In this document: piece after piece, positions 1 to 6,227 of the stretch
Layout of the letters: each line of letters starts with the position of its first letter
Position numbering within the stretch: position 1 is the first letter of the stretch
The notes under the pieces: generated by a model
The model's database searches: none
Told to the model about the DNA's origin: nothing
What the model saw: the letters and a program-made list of their open reading frames with translations, nothing else
Translations under genes and position numbers: made by a program
DNA from: JBGTKH01 sp041744735
Lineage (GTDB): Bacteria > Planctomycetota > Planctomycetia > Pirellulales > Pirellulaceae
Direction of reading: 5' to 3'
NCBI GenBank assembly: GCA_041744735.1
Contig: JBGTKH010000480.1
Coordinates: 1 to 14,138 of the forward strand
Length of the DNA: 14,138 nucleotides

Positions 1-2
1 TC

Positions 3-125
3 AAACGCTTCGCCATCAGCCTGCTCAAGCAGCAAACCGACAAGCAAAGTATCGCCATGCGCCGGCGCATCGCCGGCTGGAATATCAACTACCTGGCGCA
101 AGTCCTTGGAATTTCAAAGGCTTAG
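3..125 (+). CDS. ISAs1-like transposase, C-terminal end (partial)
   Basis: An open frame enters from the left edge and stops at 123-125, giving 40 residues. It contains a run of the type KRFAISLLK then RRRIAGWNINYLAQVL. The pattern 'hydrophobic-SLLK ... K/R-x-x-AGW-x-x-x-YL-x-x-VL' is typical of the C-terminus of ISAs1 (H-repeat type) transposases, DDE enzymes that move insertion sequences. Only the tail is visible, so I cannot tell whether the gene is intact. About 5-15 bases after the stop, the minus strand reads CACGGCAAACGC. This resembles the CAGGGC-type ends of that IS family, so the element may end near 140, but the other end is outside the window and this is inference. Confidence 0.7.
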   Translation, partial: KRFAISLLKQQTDKQSIAMRRRIAGWNINYLAQVLGISKA

Positions 126-250
126 TTTGCGTTTGCCGTGACCGCTGGCACCATGGAAAAGGAACGTCACTTGTGTACAGAGCGTTACGATTGCGAGTTT
201 CGGTCACAAGCGTGCCGGCGGGACGCTCGCAATGAAAATCATCTTTGCTT

Positions 251-255
251 AGGAG
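251..255 (+). promoter_or_regulatory. Shine-Dalgarno deciding the MgtC start
   Basis: AGGAG lies 7 nt upstream of the ATG at 263. This favours ATG 263 over the in-frame TTG at 245, which has no ribosome binding site. Confidence 0.75.
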
Positions 256-262
256 AGCGGTC

Positions 263-805
263 ATGTCATGGGAATATCAGCTAGAAGCCATTGGCTTGGT
301 GACACTGGCCGGCTTTGTGGGGGCAATTGTGGGATTGGAACGCGAGTTCGCGGGTAAGCCTGCTGGACTTCGTACGCACATCATGGTGGCCGCTTCGTCG
401 GCGCTAATGATGGTCATTGGAGAGGCAGTGATGGAGGCGTTCCGCGAAAACAACAGCGATAGCACGCTCAGCGCGGACCCGATTCGTGTGATTCACGCCA
501 TCCTAATTGGCGTTAGTTTTCTGGGTGCGGGAACAATCATTCACCAAGGCGGCCATCGAGTGGAAGGTTTGACGACGGCCAGTTCGATCTTCTTTACAGC
601 GGGACTCGGCATGGGCATCGCGGCGCGACAATTCGTCCTCGCCGGCGGCCTGACCCTCTTGTCGCTCGTTGTACTTTATGGCATTGGCTGGGCGGAGCAG
701 GGGCTGAGCCGTTATCACCGAGAACCGGAACCGTCGCATGACGAGAGCGGCGATGAAGATTCCGCAGCCCAGCAAAAGTCTCCCAAGCCATCCGCGGGTG
801 GTTGA
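263..805 (+). CDS. MgtC/SapB family membrane protein
   Basis: This 180-residue integral membrane protein has the full MgtC/SapB core. There are hydrophobic helices at about 9-24, 38-56, 75-93 and 105-140. The family motifs are visible: GLERE at 24-28, KPAGLRTH at 32-39, DPIRVIHAILIGVSFLGAG at 72-90, and GLTTASS at 102-108. It lacks the cytoplasmic C-terminal domain of Salmonella MgtC (about 230 residues) and instead ends in a short polar Asp/Glu/Lys-rich tail. Known family roles are survival at low magnesium or acid pH and modulation of F-type ATP synthase; the role here is inferred. A small lipoprotein follows 90 bp downstream on the same strand, possibly in the same transcript. The ATG at 263 has a good ribosome binding site. 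Confidence 0.9.
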   Translation: MSWEYQLEAIGLVTLAGFVGAIVGLEREFAGKPAGLRTHIMVAASSALMMVIGEAVMEAFRENNSDSTLSADPIRVIHAILIGVSFLGAGTIIHQGGHRVEGLTTASSIFFTAGLGMGIAARQFVLAGGLTLLSLVVLYGIGWAEQGLSRYHREPEPSHDESGDEDSAAQQKSPKPSAGG

Positions 806-895
806 ACCGAGGCTAGTCGCCAAGACTGCCTGATGCAATTCATCGAGTCGTTTCAGCCATCGAATTCAAAACCCCAGACATACAGGAGAATCAAA

Positions 896-1087
896 ATGAT
901 CGCCAAGGAAATTGGAAAGACGATTGCGGCCGCGCTTTTGACCACGGTGTTCTTTACGGCCTTGCCGGGCTGCGAACGAAAAGAGAAACTGATCGACATC
1001 GAAACACCTTCGGGCGAAGTTGAAGTCGAGCGGGATAAGGATTCGGGCGCGGTGGACGTAGAAGTGGCACCAGATGAAGGCCAGTGA
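896..1087 (+). CDS. Small acidic lipoprotein
   Basis: A 63-residue protein starts at ATG 896, with AGGAG at 884-888 (7 nt spacing). The N-terminus is a lipoprotein signal peptide: KEIGK, then a hydrophobic stretch at 10-23, then LPGC with the lipidated cysteine at residue 26. The mature part is about 37 residues, highly charged (Lys/Glu then Asp/Val/Glu repeats), with no recognisable domain. The GCERK pattern after the signal resembles the GCERT of the larger lipoprotein at 6566, suggesting a shared lipoprotein style in this genome. It probably sits in the outer or inner membrane leaflet. It follows MgtC on the same strand. Function unknown. Confidence 0.7.
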   Translation: MIAKEIGKTIAAALLTTVFFTALPGCERKEKLIDIETPSGEVEVERDKDSGAVDVEVAPDEGQ

Positions 1088-1181
1088 CCATGAATGGCTT
1101 GGAACCTTGTAGTGAGTTGCCGACAGGATTGGGGGCGCCGAACGCCGCTCGCCGCCCCGCAACGACGGCTTCCACCGGCCT

Positions 1182-1210
1182 AAAAAAACACGCCCGTGAC
1201 ACGTACGGGC
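1182..1210 (-). terminator. Rho-independent terminator of the DUF3309 gene
   Basis: On the minus strand GCCCGT (1205-1210) pairs with ACGGGC (1192-1197) around a 7-nt loop. It is followed by TG and seven Ts (1182-1188 on the complement). It lies 64 nt beyond the stop of the minus-strand gene at 1274-1429 and fits a classical intrinsic terminator. Confidence 0.75.
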
Positions 1211-1273
1211 AGTGCTGCTTCGCGTGTCGCGGGCGAGTTTTGCGAATTTCGCAGCCCCAGCAATTCACGACCG

Positions 1274-1429
1274 TCAGAAAATGATGATCAGAATGAGCAC
1301 GACGATTAAGACCGTCGTGAGACCGCCTGCCGGATAATAACCCCAGCCGCGGCTGTAGGGGTAAACCGGCAACGCTCCGAACAATAACATCACCAAGAAG
1401 ATCAGTAGTAGCAGTTCAAGCAAACCCAT
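1274..1429 (-). CDS. DUF3309 family small membrane protein
   Basis: A 51-residue protein with two hydrophobic segments (about 2-20 and 37-51) joined by an aromatic Gly/Pro turn reading PVYPYSRGWGYYPAGG. That is the DUF3309 hallmark (hydrophobic - GALP.WPYSRGWGY.P.GG - hydrophobic), at the usual family length of about 50. The ATG at 1427-1429 was chosen over longer in-frame starts because homology begins at MGLLELLLL. The family is found beside other small stress-linked membrane proteins (CsbD, DUF1328, PRC-barrel) and has no established biochemical function. A sigma-54-like promoter lies 81 nt upstream and a terminator follows. It is divergent from the QEGLA-like gene. Confidence 0.85.
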   Translation of the reverse strand: MGLLELLLLIFLVMLLFGALPVYPYSRGWGYYPAGGLTTVLIVVLILIIIF

Positions 1430-1508
1430 CGTTGTGCTCCTTATATTATATCTTTTGGTATGGTTCCCTATCCGTGCTAAGTGGCGCTCCAATGCGACAT
1501 GCATGCAA

Positions 1509-1524
1509 CGCAAACTCTGTGCCG
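1509..1524 (-). promoter_or_regulatory. Sigma-54-like promoter (-24/-12) for DUF3309
   Basis: The minus strand reads CGGCACAGAGTTTGCG. It has the invariant GG and GC dinucleotides separated by exactly 10 nt, with GGCAC at -24 and TTGC at -12. The GC lies 81 nt from the DUF3309 start codon. One of four such elements in the window. Confidence 0.55.
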
Positions 1525-1623
1525 CACCTTTTTTCACTGATCTTCGGCCCGGTTGCGAGAAGCGTTGCTTGCTGCGCGATCTTGCCGGTTGCCGCACGAC
1601 CTGATGCTCCGAGCTTCTGTGGA

Positions 1624-2655
1624 ATGACGGAAGCGGCATACCTTATCGCCTCGGGCCGCGAGGAGGACAGCGGTCTGGTGCATTTCATCCAAACTATCGG
1701 CAAGGCCATGCAGGAGTATTTCGGGGCGTTTCTTTGTTACGAAATTTGGGCCGCTGAAACGAACGATGATCGGCGGCGGGAGATCGGTCCGCGACTGCGC
1801 CCAGCATTCGAAATCGTGACGGCCGAAACGACCACACTGCCGGGGACGATCGATGTGCTATCTCGGCAGCTACGCAAGATTCGCGTTGGCGGAACGCGCG
1901 CCACCGTAAACGTCCGGACTCAGGACCACGTTTCGCCACCTGGCCTGCCGCCGCTGTTGCTCGGTCAGGTCAATGGAGGCTGTATCTCCCTCGGCATCAC
2001 AGTCAAACCGATCTATCGTGACACTCACACGGGAACTTTGTTTCCGCTGGTTCTCGAAACACTGCGACAACAGTTTGGCCCAGCCTTGCGTCACGCCACG
2101 CTGGCATTCACCGAAGTGGCCGAAGACGATTCACGGCTTCGATTTCCGTCGCTGGGCCCGTCGTGGATCCCTCAAGCGGCGGCAGACGTCGACCGCGACT
2201 TGCGCTCCGTGTCCGAGGCATTCGATCTCATTTTGCAAGCCACGCCGGTTAACGCGAAAGACGCGTGGCCCGAATTTCGCAAGCATCGCTACCGAAAAAC
2301 ACCGGCCCTCTACTGCCGTTTGCGTAAGCAATGCGGCTTTGCCCGCAAGCGGGCCTTTACAATCGCGTTGCGAGCATATCGAGCTGGCGGGCTGACGAAA
2401 GACTTGATGTACTTGCGGGGGTTGCGCGAACTGCTATTGTATCTCTCCAAAGGTCATGAAATTGAGCCGCTGTTCGTGGGAAAGATTGCCTTGCGGCACG
2501 TCCCCTTTCTGCAGGACTTGCGCCGCCGAGGGATCATCCGGCCGCCCGCCGTGCTTCCCAGGTACCTGGCCGCCAATCGTGTTCGTGAACGACTGCAGAC
2601 TTGTCGTACTTTAACAATTGAGCAACTTGTAGCCGAGCAACTCGCCCGCGCATAA
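1624..2655 (+). CDS. QEGLA/DUF1704 (MATCAP-like) protein lacking its metalloprotease core
   Basis: The frame is open from 1432, but family similarity begins at ATG 1624, giving 343 residues. The first ~200 residues resemble the N-terminal part of long bacterial QEGLA-motif proteins: TEAAYLIASG at 2-11, FGAFLCYEIW, VSPPGLPPLL, VKPIYRD, and then FDLILQATPVNAKDAW at the start of the DUF1704 region. The last ~110 match the C-terminal end: GFARKRAFTIALRAYRAGGLTKD, YLRGLRELLLYL, FVGKIAL and PRYL. Between them, near 2311-2335, the sequence jumps straight from the 'F-x-Y-R-P-L' region to the C-terminal region. The stretch that normally carries HExxH and QEGLA (roughly 230-260 residues by memory of the family) is absent. 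The frame is kept and no stop interrupts it. The usual N-terminal ~80 residues also look lost, and no ribosome binding site is visible at 1624. It may be a remnant or a repurposed non-catalytic protein. Its stop overlaps the ribosome binding site of the next gene. Confidence 0.7.
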   Translation: MTEAAYLIASGREEDSGLVHFIQTIGKAMQEYFGAFLCYEIWAAETNDDRRREIGPRLRPAFEIVTAETTTLPGTIDVLSRQLRKIRVGGTRATVNVRTQDHVSPPGLPPLLLGQVNGGCISLGITVKPIYRDTHTGTLFPLVLETLRQQFGPALRHATLAFTEVAEDDSRLRFPSLGPSWIPQAAADVDRDLRSVSEAFDLILQATPVNAKDAWPEFRKHRYRKTPALYCRLRKQCGFARKRAFTIALRAYRAGGLTKDLMYLRGLRELLLYLSKGHEIEPLFVGKIALRHVPFLQDLRRRGIIRPPAVLPRYLAANRVRERLQTCRTLTIEQLVAEQLARA

Positions 2656-2668
2656 AGGAGATCTAGCG

Positions 2669-3712
2669 ATGCGGATCGGATTTGTTGTCAACGATATTCA
2701 AACGGAAGAGGCGGTTTACACCACAACTCAACTGGCCATGGCCGCGTTGAACATGGGCCATGAAAGCTGGACGTTGAGTGTCGGAGACTTCGTCTACAAG
2801 CCGGACGGCAGCATCCAGGCGTTCGCACGCAGTGTTAATCGCAAATCATATGAGGAACTAGACAAATTTCTCCAGGAGCTGCAAAGCGACGACGCGCGAC
2901 AGGAATGGATTGCCGTCGACGATTTGGATGTGCTCATGTTACGCTACGACCCTGCCATCGAGGGCGAACGGCCGTGGGCACAGTCGTCGGCGATTCTATT
3001 TGGCCAATTGGCGATCATGCGTGGCGTGATCGTTGTCAACGATCCAAAAAATCTGGCCAATGCGATCTATAAAACATATTTCCAGCATTTCCCCGAACAA
3101 GTCCGTCCGAAAACGTGTATCAGTCGCAATGTTGACGAGATTAAACGCTTCATTGCCGAGCAGGGCAACAACGCCGTGTTAAAGCCTCTGCAAGGGTCCG
3201 GCGGTCAGAGCGTGTTTCTGGTTCGCACGGAGGACGCGATGAATGTCAATCAAATGATCGACGCGGTCATTCGCGACGGATACTGCATCGCTCAAGAATA
3301 CCTGCCGGCAGCAGCGGAAGGTGACGTGCGGTTGTTTGTGATGAATGGCCGCCCACTGATGTACAAAAACAAGTACGCCGCATTTCGGCGAGTAAACAAG
3401 AACGGCGATATGCGCAGCAACATGCACGTCGGTGGCAAGAGCGAAAAAGTTCAGGTGACTGATGAAATGCTGCAACTTGTGGAAATGGTCCGGCCGAAGC
3501 TCGTACGCGACGGCATGTTCCTCGTAGGCGTTGACGTCGTGGCTGACAAGCTCATGGAAATCAACGTCTTCAGTCCGGGTGGCCTCGGCAGCGTCGCCAA
3601 ATTTACTGGGATCAATTTCGCCGAAATCATTATTCAGGACTTAGAGCGCAAGGTCAAATACAAGGACTGTTATGACGCCTGCATCACCAACGCCGAGATT
3701 GCGACACTCTGA
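2669..3712 (+). CDS. GshB-like ATP-grasp ligase (glutathione synthase family)
   Basis: A 347-residue ATP-grasp enzyme, slightly longer than E. coli GshB. An N-terminal Rossmann-like domain (MRIGFVVNDI) precedes the ATP-grasp fold. The ATP-binding glycine loop KPLQGSGG lies at 172-179, followed by AQEYLP at 208-213 and GDVRLFVMNG at 218-227. RSNMHVGG at 249-256 and the metal-binding MEINVFSPGGL at 296-306 complete it. These are the key GshB/RimK elements, and the protein looks intact. Such enzymes join a carboxylate to an amine using ATP; whether the product here is glutathione, another peptide or a modified protein cannot be read from sequence. AAGGAG at 2655-2660 overlaps the stop of the upstream QEGLA-like gene (14-nt gap), so the two are co-transcribed. 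GshB-like ligases beside QEGLA proteins are a recurrent bacterial pairing. Confidence 0.85.
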   Translation: MRIGFVVNDIQTEEAVYTTTQLAMAALNMGHESWTLSVGDFVYKPDGSIQAFARSVNRKSYEELDKFLQELQSDDARQEWIAVDDLDVLMLRYDPAIEGERPWAQSSAILFGQLAIMRGVIVVNDPKNLANAIYKTYFQHFPEQVRPKTCISRNVDEIKRFIAEQGNNAVLKPLQGSGGQSVFLVRTEDAMNVNQMIDAVIRDGYCIAQEYLPAAAEGDVRLFVMNGRPLMYKNKYAAFRRVNKNGDMRSNMHVGGKSEKVQVTDEMLQLVEMVRPKLVRDGMFLVGVDVVADKLMEINVFSPGGLGSVAKFTGINFAEIIIQDLERKVKYKDCYDACITNAEIATL

Positions 3713-3728
3713 TGGCGAGAAGTCCACC

Positions 3729-3756
3729 CAGCGACGTACAATCATATTCGTCGCTG
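3729..3756. terminator. Bidirectional hairpin between convergent genes
   Basis: CAGCGACG (3729-3736) and CGTCGCTG (3749-3756) form a perfect 8-bp stem with a 12-nt AT-rich loop. It lies in the 57-bp gap between two convergent transcription units and is followed on the plus strand by a T-rich stretch ending in TTTT. Confidence 0.6.
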
Positions 3757-3769
3757 CGTTCTACTAGTT

Positions 3770-3970
3770 TTACCAGGGCTTCAGCTTCCACCCTAAAACG
3801 AAACCGATTCCAAAGGCCCATAAGGCGACGACTTCGGGGCGCTCTTTGGCGTACTGCTTAAAGTACGCCAGAGCCGCTTCGCTAGCGCTTAGACGTTCGT
3901 CACCAGCAATCTGTGCCGACGTTCTGTCATCCGTTCGCTCATTGGTCTGACTGACTTTGTCATAGGACAT
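3770..3970 (-). CDS. Small C-tail-anchored membrane protein, YqjD/ElaB-like tail
   Basis: A 66-residue protein starting at ATG 3970, with AGGAG 8 nt upstream. The first 44 residues are polar and helical. The C-terminus is one membrane helix, PEVVALWAFGIGFVLGWKLKPW (45-66), with a GxGxxxG packing pattern and a Lys/Trp end. The layout (soluble helix, Arg-Pro, glycine-rich C-terminal anchor) resembles the ElaB/YqjD (DUF883) family, whose E. coli members sit in the inner membrane and associate with ribosomes in stationary phase. Its start lies inside the 3' end of the upstream holin-like gene (11-nt overlap), implying translational coupling. It is the last gene of the minus-strand membrane operon. 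Confidence 0.65.
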   Translation of the reverse strand: MSYDKVSQTNERTDDRTSAQIAGDERLSASEAALAYFKQYAKERPEVVALWAFGIGFVLGWKLKPW

Positions 3971-4424
3971 TGCGGGAGCTCCTGTTTTGCAGTGGCGTGG
4001 AATGAGATTCTTGGTCAAGCATCTGCTTAAACCATTTTAGATTGCGGTTGAATTCCTCTTGAGAACGCTCCAAGGCATTCCCGTTGTTCCGTAAGATCCT
4101 CAGCCCGATGGCCGCGGCGATCGCGGACACGGTTAGTCCTACGAGCGCAGCAGTGAACAGCGATAAGGACTGCGACAACCCGCCGTACTCAACGAACACA
4201 TTGGCCAGGCTCAGCAATAGAACTGGTATGCACCCGACTGCGACGCACAGTGCCACAAGCAACCACGTGACTGACGCGATCAAATCGCGAGACCAACTCT
4301 CGATCTCGATCTTAAACAGGCGCAATTGCAAATCTGCAAGCGTGACTGCGTCGTGGACTAGCTCGCCCATGCTTCGCGCCACAGCTCTAGCAGGTGATTT
4401 CGGGGATCCGTTGTGTTCGTTCAT
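3960..4424 (-). CDS. YqjE-like phage-holin-family membrane protein
   Basis: A 154-residue protein with a cytoplasmic N-terminal helix carrying SMGELVHDAVTLADLQLRLFKIEI (18-41). Two transmembrane helices follow at about 50-76 and 88-112, joined by a short loop, and then a charged C-terminal tail. This is the plan of the putative actinobacterial holin-X / holin superfamily III (PF07332), to which E. coli YqjE belongs; despite the name, these are mostly chromosomal membrane proteins rather than lysis holins. In E. coli yqjE is next to yqjD, and here it likewise sits among YqjD-like proteins. The start overlaps the upstream stop by 4 nt (ATGA). Confidence 0.75.
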   Translation of the reverse strand: MNEHNGSPKSPARAVARSMGELVHDAVTLADLQLRLFKIEIESWSRDLIASVTWLLVALCVAVGCIPVLLLSLANVFVEYGGLSQSLSLFTAALVGLTVSAIAAAIGLRILRNNGNALERSQEEFNRNLKWFKQMLDQESHSTPLQNRSSRNVL

Positions 4425-4636
4425 GTTCGCTTAATCCACCATCCTAGGGCGATTCCGGTCACCACAGCAATTCCCAAGCAGGCAAGCGGGTGGGCGTCAA
4501 ACATTTGCTCGACGGCTTTCTTCGATCGGTCTAATTGGAGACGAGCGGTCCCGACGAGTTTTTTCGACTCGTGAACTAGATTCGCTTGCTGAGCCGGTCT
4601 CGCGGCCATTAGGTCGTCAACCATTCGATAGGGCAT
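4421..4636 (-). CDS. Small ElaB/YqjD-like tail-anchored protein
   Basis: A 71-residue protein. The first ~45 residues are an amphipathic, basic helix. The tail HPLACLGIAVVTGIALGWWIKRT (49-71) is a single GxxxG-containing membrane helix with a Trp/Lys end, as in DUF883 proteins, though the soluble part is shorter than in E. coli YqjD (101 residues). ATG 4636 is preceded by GGAGGAG about 8 nt upstream, which supports this start over the nearby ATG at 4624. The gene overlaps the upstream gene by 20 nt and the downstream holin-family gene by 4 nt. Confidence 0.7.
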   Translation of the reverse strand: MPYRMVDDLMAARPAQQANLVHESKKLVGTARLQLDRSKKAVEQMFDAHPLACLGIAVVTGIALGWWIKRT

Positions 4637-5027
4637 CGTCGTCTCCTCCGACTACTGCGTTACTGATCCAGGTGCTGGCGAACTGGGTTAGGTAGCCTGC
4701 CGCGCCGCGGGCTGCGGCACCGACGACCAGACTTAGGACGGTGCCGGCCAGACTGCTTCTCGCCTGGGGCGTGGCGGTTAGTCCTTGTCGTCTTGAAATC
4801 TCTTCGAGCAGGTCGGCGGCGGGGGTAACAATTCTGGCGCGGCTCGACACCAGAAAGTACCCCAGCGCCACCGCCCCTGTAAGACACAACCACGGGCGCT
4901 TACGTACATAGTATCGCCAGTCGGTGAGCGTGCGCGCAGAATCGACGATCGCCTCGACGTCACCGCCGAGTTCGCGACGCACTTCGTTCATTTGGCGACA
5001 GATTTCCTCGGCCTTCAATGCATCCAT
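4617..5027 (-). CDS. Membrane protein with DUF883-like middle anchor and glycine-rich C-terminus
   Basis: A 136-residue protein, taking ATG 5027 as start; an in-frame TTG at 5042 is possible but has no ribosome binding site. Residues 1-43 are a soluble helix (ICRQMNEVRRELGGDVEAIVD). The run RKRPWLCLTGAVALGYFLVSSRA (43-64) copies the 'charged-Pro-hydrophobic-G' anchor of its neighbours. Unlike them, the chain continues with a second hydrophobic, Gly/Ala-rich helix at 93-115 and an acidic tail. I do not recognise a named family for the whole protein. It overlaps the next gene by 20 nt and is part of the minus-strand operon. Confidence 0.65.
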   Translation of the reverse strand: MDALKAEEICRQMNEVRRELGGDVEAIVDSARTLTDWRYYVRKRPWLCLTGAVALGYFLVSSRARIVTPAADLLEEISRRQGLTATPQARSSLAGTVLSLVVGAAARGAAGYLTQFASTWISNAVVGGDDDALSNG

Positions 5028-5068
5028 GGTTTGCCCGTCCAATTGAAAGACATCTAACGGTCTTAACT

Positions 5069-5344
5069 TCAGCTTCGGAATTGGGACAACGATTCCGGAA
5101 GCCCATGGGCCATGGCGTCTAACATTCGCCGACCAAGTCGGTGCGCCAGCCCCTCTTGACGGCGAAAACCGGCCCCCTCGGTCATTCCGTAGGCCAGCGC
5201 CATACCAATACCTAAACCCAGGCCGAACGCTACAAGAGCCATCGGTATGGGGTGCTCGTCCACAAAGTCTTTCGACGAATCCGCAACGTCTTGGACGGCG
5301 TGACGGATGCGGTTCTGCGTTTTTGAAGTTTTAGAAGATGGCAT
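5069..5344 (-). CDS. Small DUF883-like membrane protein
   Basis: A 91-residue protein starting at ATG 5344, with AAGGAG about 8 nt upstream. Residues 1-30 are polar and basic. HPIPMALVAFGLGLGIGMALAYG (31-53) is a glycine-zipper membrane helix. Residues 54-91 are a charged, probably amphipathic helix (RRQEGLAHRLGRRMLDAMAHGLPESL). The first two parts fit the ElaB/YqjD pattern, but the anchor is internal and not C-terminal. It is 74 nt downstream of the CsbD-DUF883 fusion and 41 nt upstream of the next gene, so probably in one operon. Confidence 0.65.
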   Translation of the reverse strand: MPSSKTSKTQNRIRHAVQDVADSSKDFVDEHPIPMALVAFGLGLGIGMALAYGMTEGAGFRRQEGLAHRLGRRMLDAMAHGLPESLSQFRS

Positions 5345-5418
5345 GATATCGCTCCTTCGTACATTCTGAATTGGACGTGGCGAGAGCAAAGCGTTTCGCC
5401 AATACCCAGTGAGGCAAT

Positions 5419-5841
5419 CTAACGGGCGCGCAAGGCCAATCCGAGGACGACCCCCGTAATCAGGCCGGCGCCGAAGCAAACCGCCAGAGACTCCACGGGC
5501 CTCTCTTGCACGATCTCCTGCGTACGATGATATCCTTCGGTAGCGGCATCCGCTGCCTGCTTGGCGGCATGCTGCGCCGTCGTGCGCGCTGAGTCCGCGT
5601 ACTCGCGAACGGTTTCGGCGGCTTTCGCGATCATCGAGGCGCCGTCGCTCGTTAATTCCTCCAAGTACTTCTCAACCGTTTCGCGGGCCTCACCCGTTTG
5701 CTGTTGGATGGTGCCCACGAGTTGCTCGACACTGCCGTGAGCCGAATCCAATTTTGAATTGGTAAGGTCGCCCCAGCGTTCTCGCAGTTTTCCTCTGATT
5801 TCGTTCCAATTGCCCTGCAAAGTCTGTTGATTAACTGCCAT
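5419..5841 (-). CDS. CsbD - DUF883 (ElaB/YqjD) fusion protein
   Basis: A 140-residue protein. Residues 8-60 are a CsbD-like domain: QGNWNEIRGKLRERWGDLT, GSVEQLVGTIQQQTG, and a final helix. CsbD is a small hydrophilic general-stress protein (sigma-B-controlled in Bacillus, YjbJ in E. coli). Residues 62-110 are an Ala/Glu-rich helix. RPVESLAVCFGAGLITGVVLGLALRAR (114-140) is a DUF883-type C-terminal membrane anchor. Of two close ATGs, 5841 is preferred because AGGAG is 8 nt away; ATG 5847 would leave only 2 nt. The fusion implies that a CsbD module is tethered to the inner membrane. It is the first gene of the minus-strand membrane operon. Confidence 0.8.
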   Translation of the reverse strand: MAVNQQTLQGNWNEIRGKLRERWGDLTNSKLDSAHGSVEQLVGTIQQQTGEARETVEKYLEELTSDGASMIAKAAETVREYADSARTTAQHAAKQAADAATEGYHRTQEIVQERPVESLAVCFGAGLITGVVLGLALRAR

Positions 5842-5978
5842 TGTCATTTCTCCTAATATGTCGACATTTCCCGGCACGAGAGCGAACCTCCTGCCGCAAA
5901 AACAAAACGTTTCTGACCGTCCAACACGAGACTTGTCGAGATTGCCGATACGGTGGCGCTCTCTCGTCGCGAACTTAT

Positions 5979-6146
5979 CTACACGGGACGCCGGACGAGG
6001 CCGGTGAACAAACTCAACACAAATAGGATAAGGAAGACCGCAAACAGAATCTTGGCGATCCCCGCCGCTGTTCCCGCAATCCCTCCAAAACCAAATATGG
6101 CCGCAAGTAGTGCAACAACCAGAAATACGATGGCCCAGTACAACAT
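5979..6146 (-). CDS. DUF1328 (YtjA) family small membrane protein
   Basis: A 55-residue protein that is nearly all membrane. MLYWAIVFLVVALLAAIFGFGGIAG, then a short AGIAK turn, then ILFAVFLILFVLSLF match the DUF1328/YtjA family in length and order, including the FGFGGIAGTAAGIAK centre. ATG 6146 has AGGAG 8 nt upstream. The family is widespread as a stress-associated two-helix membrane protein without a defined activity. A sigma-54-like promoter lies 67 nt upstream. The next minus-strand gene starts 137 bp downstream, so it may be transcribed separately or together with the operon. Confidence 0.9.
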   Translation of the reverse strand: MLYWAIVFLVVALLAAIFGFGGIAGTAAGIAKILFAVFLILFVLSLFTGLVRRPV

Positions 6147-6211
6147 TGGAATCTCTCCTATTGGGGAAGTTGAGCCCGCGCTCGATGCTAAAAATAGTTC
6201 CGAACGCAACT

Positions 6212-6227
6212 TGCTAACGCTGTGCCA
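6212..6227 (-). promoter_or_regulatory. Sigma-54-like promoter for DUF1328
   Basis: The minus strand reads TGGCACAGCGTTAGCA, preceded by T. It keeps TGGCAC and GC at the correct GG-N10-GC spacing. The GC lies 67 nt from the DUF1328 start codon. Confidence 0.6.

Noticed and set aside
216..231. GG-N10-GC match before the MgtC gene
   Set aside because: CGGCGGG and TCGCA deviate at several positions and the site is only about 33 nt from the start codon; likely chance in GC-rich sequence.
1432..1623. N-terminal extension of the QEGLA-like frame
   Set aside because: The extra 64 codons have no family resemblance, no ribosome binding site, and overlap the control region and sigma-54-like promoter of the divergent DUF3309 gene. 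It stays possible that translation begins somewhere in it.
3960..4424. Prophage lysis module suggested by the holin-family protein
   Set aside because: No endolysin, spanin or other phage gene is nearby, and the context of YqjD-like proteins fits the chromosomal YqjE branch.
5383..5402. Sigma-54-like TTGGCG...TTTGC on the minus strand before the 91-residue membrane protein
   Set aside because: GG and GC are 11 nt apart, not 10, and sigma-54 tolerates little spacing change; the gene is probably read from the operon promoter.
5882..5896. GG-N10-GC match on the minus strand before the CsbD-DUF883 fusion gene
   Set aside because: Spacing is right, but the boxes read CGGCAGG and TCGC, several mismatches from consensus, and the leader would be only about 30 nt. 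Too weak to list as a promoter.
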